Shown here in pieces: positions 10,491 through 21,275 of a DNA stretch of 64,000 bases. Numbering within the stretch: the first letter of the stretch is position 1; each line of letters opens with the position of its first letter. Both the position numbers and the translations under genes were made by a program. The stretch is from assembly GCA_963675135.1 (NCBI GenBank), contig OY776130.1, positions 21,630,001 through 21,694,000 on the forward strand. Direction: 5' to 3'. A model generated the notes under the pieces. It was not told where the DNA came from. It made no database searches and saw only the letters and a list, made by a program, of their open reading frames with translations. Origin of the DNA: Galeopsis tetrahit. Lineage: Eukaryota > Streptophyta > Magnoliopsida > Lamiales > Lamiaceae.

Positions 10491-13400
10491 GAAGTACAAG
10501 ATGGGTCCTCATAAGAACTTTCACACCTCCAAGTACTATTTGAGAAAGGAAGCTCTTATCGAGGCAGCAAGGCTTAAAGAAGAAAAGATGAAGTTGTTGG
10601 CTGAAGCATCTTCCAAAGATGTTGTTGAGAAGGCAGAAGAGTCTGTTCATGACTCTGCTGAAGAGGAAGAGGAGCCTTCCAAAGAAGAGGCTCAACAGAA
10701 GACTGCTGAGGATGATGATGATGACAATCAGACCTTAGCACAAAGAAGAATTCCGATCAGATCTGGGCTCATCTCCCCATCTGATATAGATGCCACTCCA
10801 TCAGCCTCTCCTTTGAAGAAGGCAGGTATTTCTAATCCCTCCCTCACTATTACTCCCTCTAAACTATCCAAGGGTCAGAAGAGAAAGAAGAATACTTCTT
10901 CTTTCACTAAGAAGTCCAAGAAATCCAGGCTCCCCACTCATATGAGTATAGCCCCAATTTCATCCTTTAACCCTACTGAAGACGCCAACCCATCTGAACT
11001 TTCAAACACTGATACCCAAACCCCTGCTGATACTCACACAGCAGAGGATCAAGCCCAGACTCAAACAACATCTGAGCCAAACTTGCCTACCTCTACACCC
11101 CCTGTTGATGATCAAACTCAAATCACTTCTCCATCCCCTGCTGATACTCAAACAGCAGATGACCAAGATCATCAAGCCCAACCATCTACTAATCTTCAAG
11201 TAGAAAAAGAACCAGACCAACAGACTCAAAACCCTGCTGAAGCACAACCCACTGAAGATCAATCTCAACCTCTTACCCAACCCGAAAATATCACTTCCCA
11301 AATCCCTGCTGATACTCACACATCAGAGGAAAATGTCCCATCCACTCAATCTCCTATCCTCACTGCCCTATCTGCACAAGAAGACTTGGCACCAGCAGAC
11401 CTGGCACAAGCAGGCCCTTCTCATTCTCTATCTCAATTCAGCATGGTGCACTATCCTATGTGCACAAGGGAGAAAATAATGAGACTGAAGATAGCCAACC
11501 TGCTCAAGTCTACTATACCTGGTATTGATGAGGAGTCAACTCAGTTTGAACAAGTACTCAGGATCTGTACTTGGATTGAGCTCCGAAGAGATGATGTGGA
11601 TGACCTTCTTGAAGTCATGGAAGGAATGGGAGGAAAAGCTAACTTCCTCGACTGGGAATTGGAGCAGAAAGAAGTTGATCAAGTTTAGTCATTCACTCAG
11701 CTGCTACCAGCAGAAGCCCTGACCAAGGTATGCAATAGGATTCTAGGAATCCCCTCTGAAGATACCTCTGTCCCAGAAGGCTCATCAGATCAGCAGACAG
11801 CTGACAAAGCAATGGCAGATGACTCAGCTGCACCAGCTCTGGCAGAAGACTCAGCTGCACCAGCCAAAACAGTTGAGATTGAAAAGGAAGTGGTCATCGT
11901 TCCAGCTCACTTCAAGCCTACGGATGATCTGACTCATTTCATTGATCAATTAGATGATAAAGGAAGAAGGATCATTACTCATCTGATTGATGCCTCTACC
12001 TGCTTCCTAAATGAAGATTATCTATCAGCTGAAGAAAGATGCAAAGCACTGATAGTTGCTCCAGATGTATTGCTTCCCAAACCACAAGGTACTGCCTCCA
12101 CCTCTACCCCATCTGTTGATTATACAGCAGACATCTGCTCCCAGGTCAAAACTGCAATAGACTTGCACTTTGAGAAAGGCTTAGGCCTGTAGCTTGGAAG
12201 ATATGTTGAGAAAGCTGTTCGGGAGCAGAGGACTCATCTTCACGACCAGATTATTGACATCGAAGACAAGTTTGGTGAGGCACTTCATCAACAAATTGAT
12301 GAGTACTTGAACACTGTGAGGAAGAAATCATCTGACAACTCCAAGATGTTTGCTGATCTCTATGCTAATGAGATAACCCGCATGGAGACCACCTACAAAA
12401 CAAGGATTGAGGATGCTGAAGCAAGAGCCACTAAAGGTCAAACTCTTCTTAAATCAGCTGCAGAGGAGAATGAGAAACTGCAGACTCAGCTGAAGGAGAC
12501 AGCAGCCAAATTGGAAGCACTTACAGCTAAGCTCGAAGCTGCCTCCTCCTCCACCTCTCATGCCCAAGTCTTGGAGCACAGCATCACTCATCTGACTCAA
12601 GTTGGCAAGGTCAATACAATGGCTCTCAAGCAAACCTTGCATGTGGAAATTCTGAATGTCATGAAGCCATTTGCTGCTGCACTTGCTGAAGCCAAAAAGG
12701 GGGAAGATGTATTGATAAAGGCTCTGGAGAAGTCTACTGCTCAGCAAGCTGAATTGGTAGTAGCACAAGATGACCTGAATGAAACCTTGGGAGGTTTGAA
12801 AAGCAAAATCAAGAACAGACAAAGCAAAGAAGCTGTTGTTCAAGAAGAAACCCAAGGCCCAACCAAGAGTCTAAAGCTCACTGCCCCTATTGACCCTATA
12901 GAACAAATTCCTGAGAAGAGGATGACAAGGAAGAGAAAGGCAGATGAGCAAGCACAGACAAGTAAGAAGTCAGCTCCAGCAGAGCCTACTGCAGAAGAGA
13001 AAGAGGCTTTAGAGCTGAAGAAAAGAAAGTTGCTTGAGGCTCAAGAACTTAAGCAAAAGAAGCTCAATGATGCGAAGGCAGTCAATGCCAAATTTGAAAG
13101 GAAAGTGGCCAAACTCAGGAAAGCACTCAAAGACAAAGCAAAGGAAGAAAGTGTCCTAGTGTTTGACAGCACTTATGTCGATTATTTAGCCCTTCAAGAT
13201 GAGCTACCAAGATGGTATCCCCTGAAGAAGTGGCAAATCCAACACCACATAGTAAGAAAATTTGGCCCTCTCCCTACATATGAAGAAGAATTTCTTCAAT
13301 TCTCCCAGTTCATGGCCTTTGAAGATCAAGAATTCTGGGAAGAAATAGTCAAGACAGCCAAAGAACTCGACAACTGCAGAATCCTAACCCCTGAAGAACC

Positions 13401-13551
13401 TAAGTGGGAAGCACCTACTCTAGGATCTGGAAGAACAGACAAGATAGAAGTCAAGAGGATTCTGGAGAAGATCTACAAAGAGGAGAATGTTACAGACTTG
13501 CAACATATGGAAGATGTTCGAGTTCGTCTGTACCTTGCCTTCCGCATCTGA
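10491..13551 (+). pseudogene. sirevirus W additional ORF, C-terminal part
   Basis: Continuation of the aORF after the solo LTR; the frame is consistent across the 1561-bp insertion and its target duplication. Two in-frame TAG stops interrupt it, at 11686-11688 and 12190-12192, with no frameshift. Segments in order: a Lys/Glu-rich helix; a low-complexity Pro/Thr/Gln region with repeated PADTQT-type motifs (about 11000-11330); a conserved block (about 11450-11690); a coiled-coil region with KLEALTAKLEA near 12510-12540; a basic patch near 12913-12950; and a C-terminal globular part with YPLKKWQIQHHIVRKFGPL near 13216-13275. The last part parallels the C-terminus of the X and Y aORFs. No membrane segment is seen. 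Confidence 0.7.
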
Positions 13552-14100
13552 AGAAAAGAAGACCTAATGAAGACTATTTTTGAAGATCAAAGAAACTAAC
13601 ACTTGTAATCTGTAAAAGCCTCATATATATATTCAAGTATTAGTTCTTTTTACTCACAAGACAAACTCTCATTGTCTTCATCAGCTGATCAACACAGTCC
13701 TGGCTTACATGCCCATCCTCAAGATGAGAAGAGTAGAAGACATGAAGACTAGAAGATCCTTGAAGACCGGACAAGTAAGGTGCTTGTATACCTACTTATC
13801 TGATGGAGTCCAAGTTGAAGATGGCCTAAAGCAGCACAAGGAATTGCCAGATCAGAAGAGTGTTACTCGACTAATATCAGAAGACAGAAGACACAAGGCC
13901 AGAGGAGTAGTCAGAAGACCAGTAGCGAAGATCAGTAGCGAAGATCAGAAGACTAGGTGCTCGTCCAGGACTCGGCTGATTCCCAAAGTCATCTTGCAAT
14001 TCAAATGAAGACTTACCTTACTTAGAAGATTGACATGATCCCAGGATTGAAGCAATCAAGCGGCTGGAATCAAGGAATCAAGCCAATATGGAAAGATTGC
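13552..14100 (+). other. 3' untranslated region and presumed U3 of W
   Basis: Downstream of the aORF stop I expect a polypurine tract and then TGTTGGG, but neither is visible, so the left edge of the 3' LTR is unresolved or deleted. The sequence is rich in AGAAGAC and GATCAG words, as in U3 of related LTRs. The open frame at 13709-14008 has no domain and is probably fortuitous. Confidence 0.4.
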
Positions 14101-14994
14101 CCCAACGGCTAGTCAACTCCAACGGCTAGTTGCAGCAATCACCAGTATAAATACAAGAGGATGAGAAATCACAACATACGAAGTCACAACGTGAGAATTC
14201 AACAAGCTAAACAAGCAAGTAAGCAAAAAGCCATATTGTATTGAGAGTTCTCCAAGAGCCCAGAAACCATTAGAACACCTTTAGCTCTTAAGTGATTTCT
14301 ATCCAACCAAAAGAACCTGAATCCTATTCATACTGTATATTCTTTGATTTAGGCATAGTGGTTAAGCATTTTATAAGCTTGAACCATTAGTTGGATATAT
14401 TCAAAAACCCCAAAACCCCCACCATAAGGTTAAGTTTTTGAACCCCTGCAAAGTGCAAGTGCTTACAATCACTTGTGGAGACCGTAGCAGTTAGGACTGC
14501 TCAGATCTCAAAGTCCTACCATTGGGACTATAAAGGACAAGCCCTTGTATTTTTTGGTAAATTAAAGGGATTAAACATCACGTTAGGACGTGAGAGTGGA
14601 CGTAGGAATGTATATCCGAACCACTATAAATCTGGTGTCTTTTACATTCTGCACTTTACTTTATTGCTTATTCATTTATCTTTATAGTGCATATTGTGTT
14701 TTCAATTGTATTCAAACAAGGCCATAATCTTCAAACCAGCATCAGCTAAGCTTTTCATTAAATAAACAAGTTGGTGTTTTCAAAAGAAACTAAAGAACGA
14801 GTCTAAACAAGGCCTACCAAACTTCCGCATATAATCTCTTCATCAGATCACTATAGTCATCTGGACCAACAGACTTGTAGTCCAGTTGACATAGAAATCA
14901 GAAGAGGTTCCCAACTCTCTTGAAAAAGTTTTAAAGTCTATTCACCCCTCCCCTCTAGACTTTAATCTCATTCACTACTCGTTCAGGGACCAAC
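14101..14994 (+). repeat. 3' LTR of sirevirus W (core promoter through U5)
   Basis: Two MSA-like sites (CCCAACGGCTA at 14101-14111 and TCCAACGGCTA at 14118-14128) precede a TATAAATA box at 14146-14153. R-U5 follows, with the CGTTAGGACGTGAGAGTGG block shared with the solo LTR. The LTR ends in CAGGGACCAACA at 14994, directly abutting pol sequence of element X. W therefore probably inserted into X. The frame at 14475-14687 is a by-product of U5. Confidence 0.8.
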
Positions 14995-15310
14995 ATGTTG
15001 TGCTCAAATCCTTTGGTTGAGACAACAACTAAGAGACTACAATGTCAACTCTACTAAAGTGCCAATATTCTGTGACAACAATAGTGCCATAGCAATATCA
15101 CAGAATCCAGTTTTGCACACAAGATGCAAACATGTGGACATCAAGCATCACTTCATCAGAGATCATGTGGAGAAGAAAGACATCAAGTTGGTCAAAATCC
15201 ACACAGATCACCAAAAAGCTGATATATTGACAAAGCCACTTGCAGAGGCAAGATTTCTAGAGTTATCAGCAGAATTGGGATTACTTGATCCAGGGAAGTT
15301 GGACAAGTAA
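14995..15310 (+). pseudogene. sirevirus X pol, RNase H C-terminal fragment
   Basis: The frame opens directly at the LTR junction and continues to a TAA at 15308-15310. It contains the end of the copia RNase H domain: the IFCDNNSAIAIS motif with the catalytic aspartate, the CKHVDIKHHFIRDHV block and the ADILTKPL terminus. It is nearly identical to the end of the pol ORF at 32630. Everything upstream (gag, protease, integrase, RT) is absent, lost with or displaced by the W insertion. Confidence 0.9.
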
Positions 15311-16025
15311 ATCAATTGGAGTTATTGGGAGAAGTTGAACAAAGAAAGTATTCAGCAGACTTGGTCAAGTCTACTGAAACTCAGAAGAGATGACCTCAAT
15401 TGTTCAGGACACTTGTCCATTGATTCTCAGGACACTTGTCCACATCTTTTCAGGACACTTGTCCATGTGGGGTCAGATAAGTTGTCTTGGCTATCAAATC
15501 AATTCTTGGTATGATAAGCACCTATTTTGGGCAATCATTGCCTATTTTGATATCTGTCCCATTCCTTTTACAGATATCACCTTTATAGGTTTTTAATTTG
15601 TCTCCCACCCAAAAGGTCGCTTTCCATGCATTAAATGTCAATATTTAACTCTTGTTTGCATTAAACATTTCAAGCCATGATCTATCTCGAAAAATCCCCA
15701 AGCATTAACCAATATTAAATACCTTCCACATTTGAATAGAAAACAGTTTTTCACTGTTACATTGGTTATTGACCATTGGATCAAAATTGGCCAACTCCCC
15801 TGAAATCAATCTTAGCCGTCCAATTTTGATTTCCACTTTTATCAACCGTTGAAAACCCTTGAAACTCACCTACTCATTGACATACATTCTTTTTAGAATA
15901 TTCACAAGTCTTAAGAACCCCCACAAGCTCACTTCTTCCCCAAGTATTCGAAATTTCCTTGAAACCCTAGCTTTCATTTCTTCAAACACTCTCAAACTCT
16001 CTCAATATCCTTTCTGTATTCTTCA
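15311..16025 (+). other. pol-aORF spacer of X with three 23-bp dyad repeats
   Basis: About 90 bp after the pol stop, TCAGGACACTTGTCCA occurs at 15404, 15427 and 15450, an exact 23-bp period. Each copy has the dyad GGAC....GTCC. The rest of the spacer is AT-rich, and its last 150 bp before the aORF ATG are CT-rich like a plant 5' UTR. There is no clear TATA box in the 200 bp before the ATG, unlike element W. TTCAACGGTTG near 15844-15854 (minus strand) is an imperfect MSA-like match. Confidence 0.6.
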
Positions 16026-19000
16026 ATGGCTCCCAAAGCAAGACCTGAGATGGTTGTTGATTTCTCAAATAAGGATCTAGACCTTGATTTTGGCTATCTT
16101 AGCCACAAAAACAACCTTACTTTTAAGCCAATCCTCTCTTTTGAGAGTGAGGAACCTGAAGTTACTCCAACCTTGAGATGGTTGAGAAGGGCAGGTCTCT
16201 AGAAGTTCATGCAAGAAAAGCCAGATTCTTGCCTTAAATCATACATGGCTGAGTTCTTTGCTTTTATTAAATGGAGAGGCAAACCTGAAGATGGTGAGGT
16301 TGCAACAAGACTGTACTATGTTGCAGATGGTGAAGAAGAGGAAAGATTTTACAGGGTGAAATTTTCTGAGGAAGATGTTGATGCTGCCTTTGGATTGCCT
16401 TCAGAGGGAAGGAATCCAGAATTTTATGGTAATGGACTTGAGAAAGAAATTACTCAAGAATGGCTTATTACTCCAGGGCCACTATCCTCTACTCAACATA
16501 AGAGGACCCTCAAGCCACAGTTCCTTACCTTGTTTGAAGTGGTTGCCAAGAGTTTGCTGAGCAATACTGGCAGTTTGGAGCAAGTCAGCCATCCAAGGAT
16601 AAGGATTATGGCAGCTGTGATTGATGCTAGTGACAAAGGCATCAAGTTCAACTTGAGGACCTTCATCTTGTCTGAGATGATGAAGGAGAAGGCCAAATTT
16701 AAGGTCAAAACTCACAACAAGGTTGTGTTGGAGGGTAAACTGAGATATTGCACTAGGGCAAGTCTCCTGATTGAAAAGTTTGCTCACTACTCTGAGATGC
16801 AAACCTTTGCCAAGCCTCTCCCTGCCTAGAAAATCTTGTTCAGAAAGTTGAGCAAGAAAACTGAACAAAGAAGATTGATTTTGGCCAAACCTGCTGAAGA
16901 GAAGGTTGAGGAGAAGCCAAAGTTGAAAAGGAGGACAAAGGCCAGAGTTGTGAAGACAAGAAAGGTGTCTCAAATTCCTTCAGAAGAGACTTCAAGAGCA
17001 TCTACTGAGGTAGAAGAAGTTGCCAAAGAAGGAGTACAAGTGCCATCTGATCATTCAGAAGAATTGAGGCAAAAGTACAATGAGACAAGGGAAAAGAAGA
17101 AGGGTGATAAGAGGCCCATGGAAGTTGTCCCTGAGCAGGATAAGGAAGGTAGTGGAAGCAGTAGGACCAGCAAGAGAAGGGCCAAGCCTACTGAGAAGAT
17201 TTTGGAGCTTCAGGAGGATAGAACTCTCCAACTTGCTTTGAAGGAGAGTAGGGCTGAAAGTAGGACTAAATCTAAGTCCAAGACCAACTCTTCTGGTTCT
17301 GGAACTCCTGAGTCCAAGGTCCCTGAAGGTCAACCAAAAGAGGCCAACCTTCCTGAAACCCAAAATCCTGAGCCCAACTCCCCCGAAACCCATATAACCC
17401 CCACAAACCAACCCATCACCCCTCTCAATCTTACCAAGAGATATTCTCCAGAAGGGAGTGTGCAAAGAAGTGGTATAGATGTGCTAGCTGATCTTGCAGT
17501 AGATGAGACAAGATTGAATTCTCCACTTGGCTCATCCATGCTCAATTACTCTAAGTTCCTAGAAGCTGCACTTCATGAGCCAACCCCCCTGAGCAAAGCC
17601 CCTTCAGATCCATTGCTCTCAAAAGCAACTGAAGCAACCCTTGCAGCACCCAACCCTTCTGAAGCCAACCCCCCTGAACTTACCCTTCCTGAAGCCACTT
17701 TAGGAGAAACCAGAGCCAACTCCCCTATAACCCAAAGTCCCCATTCCAGTGGAGATGAGGAGGAGTATACTTATGAGAGTATGCTCAGAGGTGGAGCCAG
17801 GGCTACTGTGGATAGTTTGTACCCACAACTTGCTGAATTTCCTAGAATTCAGAAGATGTTTCATGATTTGAGGATGCTTGTTGATGTCAAAGACAAAACA
17901 ATCATGGAATTCTCTCAAGTCATTCAAGATAAGGGTGCAAACTGGTGGCAAGTGGAGGAAAGTAGATTGCTACACTTTGTTGGAGTTTTAAAGACAAGAT
18001 TCCTCATTGATGAGGATGTTTTTGCAAAGTTGGTGGCTGATAAGATCATTGAAGAGAAGGAGAGAATTGCTAAGGGCATCAGACACCTTGATAGTAGCTC
18101 TAATGATGATGATTCCCCTGATGATCCTTGAAACCCCTCAAACCCCAACCCTCCTGAAACCAATCCCAACCCTCCTGAATCTAAATTGCCTTCAACCCCC
18201 CTCTTAACCTATCATAGGAAAGGCTCTGTTTCATCAGAGGTGTTGACCAAGGCTGGTGACACAACCAAAGATACATCTGCCAATGAAGGTTCTTCTGAAC
18301 CCAAGGCACAACCTAAAGATGTTGAGGTTCCTACTTTAGAGGCTGGTTTGATTAAGGCCTATTCAGTGTCAGGAGAGTTGGACACTGATCAACCCTTAAT
18401 CATTCAGGATGACTCAGTGGCTGCTGATAAAAGCACTGTGATCTCCCAAAAACTGCCATCTTTGAACCTTGTTGAAGGTGAAGATGCTGCAGGTTTAAGT
18501 GAAGGAGTTGAAAAGGAGAATGTAGAGGAAAAACAAGAGGGAGTTGTGGATGATAGAGAGGTTGTGATCACTAAGATAGTGAGTGTACCACTAAATGAGC
18601 GTGGTATAAGTGAGGAAGGACATGTTATTCTTGAAGTCAAATCTGAACTTCAAGAATCCCTTGATGAAAGGAGGCCTGATTCCTTGAGTGAGGACATTTT
18701 TAATGAAGGGAGAAAAGAAAAAGTTGAAAATGAGAAGAAGACTACTGATGTATCAGAGTCTTATGCAAAATATATTGAGGGTGATGAGTGTTTATTCTCT
18801 AACCCATTTGACTTTTCTAATATTGCAGGTATTTCCTTTGATCAAATATTTTCTAATGAACTCTTGACTGATGCACCAATCCAAGTAGATTCCAGCTCTG
18901 CTCAAGCCATCCTTGGAGAACAATCAGCTAAGTTGGATTCTATTGCTCATCAAGTCCAATCTGCTCATGCTGAAACTTCAGGAGCTTTGGATGAGCAAGG

Positions 19001-20762
19001 TAGAACCTTAGCAGCTGTGGAGATGAGGCTTACTGGCTCAGAAGAAATTGTTCTTTCCACAATTGAGGCAAGAATCAGTGGAGTTGAGACTGGTCTGCAA
19101 ACCATCTCCACTAAAGTGATGAAGGCCAAAGCCAGCATGGACTTAGCATCCAAGGAAGTCAAGAAAGAGCAAACCTTGCTGAGGAATAACCACAATAGGA
19201 ATGTTAAGGCATTAAAACTGGTGGTTAAGCAAGCACTTGGGAAAAAGACAGCCTTGCAGAAGAAGAGGGCAGAGGCAATGAGGCAAGCAATGGTGAAGGC
19301 AGCCTAAGAGAAGTTTTCCCAAGATGTCATGGCCAAGATTGCTGAAGGTGCAGTGGCCAACCTTACTGAGCTCCTTAAGGCACAACTTGATGCATCCCTC
19401 AAGACATCCATGGAGGAGGTTGTTGAGCAAAAGATGAAGCCTGTCTTAGCATTCTTGAGTCTAAGTAGTGACAGAATGCAGAATATACATGATGAAAATG
19501 TATATTTGCTTGAGGAGATGAAGTCCCTGACCCAAGCCCAATCCATGATGGCATCCACAATGAGTGAGCTCAAACCTCAATGTTTTGATGCTGCCAAAAA
19601 GGGGGAAAGGGAAAGAGCAAGGGCAAAAGGTGCCTTGATCATTGGAGGCTCTGATAAGGGCAAAGACAAGGTTGCTGAAGAAAAAGGAAAAGAGCAAGCA
19701 GTGCTAAACTTAGATGATTTGGATGAAGAAGAGCAGTTAGCCATTGCCTTGAAGAACTCTATGGCTTCAGCTCAAGAAGAGAGAGTTAGGCTACAGCAAA
19801 GACCAGGAGGTGAAGTGTCTGGTTTGGACAAGGATGTTGAAGGTGTCCAAACTAGAGGAAAGATCAAGAAGGCCAAGGGAAACAAAAGGAAAGCTGAAAC
19901 ATTCACTGATTTTCCCAACAGCCTTGCTCTCCCCCCTGAGTTTAGAATTGAGGAAGAAGAGCCTACTTCTAAGAAGAGCAAGACTGCTGAAAAGTCTAAG
20001 GTCAAGTCTACTGAAATGACCAAAAAGGCTGAGACTGCTGAAAAAGACAAGTCTTCTGAAACTGACAAGTCTGCTGAGACTAAGTCTACTGAAGGTGCCA
20101 AAGCTGCTGAAGATGTGGAAGAGTTGTATGAAGAAGGCTTTGGACCTGGACCAAAGAAGAAGAAAGGTGTAATACTGAATGATCCATCAAAGTTGTTGAT
20201 GGAAGAGGCAAATAGAGCCCAAGAAAGAATGGACTTGATGGAAGAGGCAAATAGAGCAAGAGACAAGAGAAGAGCTGATTTCCAAAAGCCAAGAAGAAAG
20301 AGAGCAACTTACAGCAAACTAAAGCCACAGCTATTGATCCCCATGGACACCAAATATCCTCACTTGGATAAATGGGTGCCAATACAGCTGAATGACTCAT
20401 GGGAAGAGGCCAAAAGGGAGTTTGTCTATGACTACTATGCCATTGACAGATGGAATAGAAGAGATGACAACTCCACTTTTGCTGAGTTCATGATAGAGTA
20501 TCACAGAGAGCTATATCAACAACTGCTTGCAGCTGCTGACATTGTAAAATTTGAACTCACTGCCCCCAAGCCAATCATATATATGCCTCCAAAGCTGAAT
20601 GGATGGATAGATCAGAACAAAATCCTCCAAGAGTTCGTTGGAATCCTGAAGTTGAACAGAATGCAACTTGGACCAAAGGGCACTAATCAAGAGGCCATGG
20701 AGCTGAAGAAAAGGGTGTGGGCACAATATGGGATGGTGCCACCTCCTGAAGACAATCTCTGA
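16026..20762 (+). pseudogene. sirevirus X additional ORF (aORF), about 1578 codons with four internal stops
   Basis: One reading frame runs 4.7 kb from an ATG in good plant context (TTCAATGGCT) to a TGA at 20760-20762. It is broken only by TAG 16200, TAG 16827, TGA 18129 and TAA 19305; no frameshift is seen. Segments in order: an N-terminal globular domain with FYRVKFSEEDVDAAFGLPSEG (near 16350-16410), resembling the 'putative plant transposon protein' domain; a Lys/Glu-rich region; a Pro/Glu low-complexity stretch with repeated PPE/PETN words (17300-17720); a conserved helix (17790-18070); a coiled coil (18890-19240); a KTAEKSK/SAETKSTE repeat; and a conserved C-terminal domain from GFGPGPKKKK (about 20138) to the end. 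No membrane helix or signal peptide is visible. The C-terminal third is almost identical to the ORF at 30522-32555. Confidence 0.82.
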
Positions 20763-20885
20763 AATTGGCTAAGTCCTCTTGACCCCTTTCTGCTGATCTG
20801 ATTGTTTTGACTGCTGATTTACTGAAATTAGTCATCTATGCTGAAATTTATCAAGACTGCTGATGTGCTTTGCCCTGATGACTGT

Positions 20886-21018
20886 TTGCTCTGTTACTTA
20901 AGGATCAATGCTCTGAAAGACTATCTTATCCAACATTGCTCTGATCATTAGATAGTTTATTGCTCTGATTATGTAACTTAGATATCTGATGCTCTGATGT
21001 AATGTTCATGCTCTGATA
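20886..21018 (+). repeat. TGCTCTGAT repeats in the 3' UTR of X, complementary to the primer site
   Basis: TGCTCTGAT occurs at 20937, 20961, 20990 and 21009, with related words near 20887 and 20907. The copy at 21009-21018 reads TGCTCTGATA. This is the reverse complement of TATCAGAGCA, the primer-binding-site sequence of the related elements C and Y. The cluster lies about 250 bp upstream of the polypurine tract. Element Y has the same arrangement. Confidence 0.8.
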
Positions 21019-21250
21019 TGTTTGCTCAACTATCAACATGTTTGTAATGATCTCTTATTTTAATGATAGTTGAAAACATTTTGAATCAACATTACTGAAG
21101 CATAACTTGTCTAACTTATCAATCTCTATGCACTGAAAAACAGAAAATACACTAACACATTCTCTTTCAAGGAAATTGACTCCAGTCACCTTCACTGAAG
21201 TAAAATGAAATAAGTGTAACCAAGTCACCTTTGCATAAACTGTATAGGTT

Positions 21251-21275
21251 TTGGCATCATCAAAAAGGGGTAAAT
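21251..21275 (+). promoter_or_regulatory. polypurine tract of X
   Basis: TTGGCATCATCAAAAAGGGG followed by TAAAT lies directly before the LTR start TGTTGGG. This is the conserved sirevirus signature around the plus-strand primer; the usual GGGGGAAA is changed to GGGGTAAA here. Confidence 0.88.

Noticed and set aside
13709..14008. 99-aa basic ORF
   Set aside because: Lies in the U3-like region between the W aORF and its LTR promoter, built from repeated AGAAGAC/GATCAG words.
15404..15472. CRISPR-like array
   Set aside because: Only three units with 7-bp spacers, in a plant retroelement; a tandem dyad repeat is the right description.
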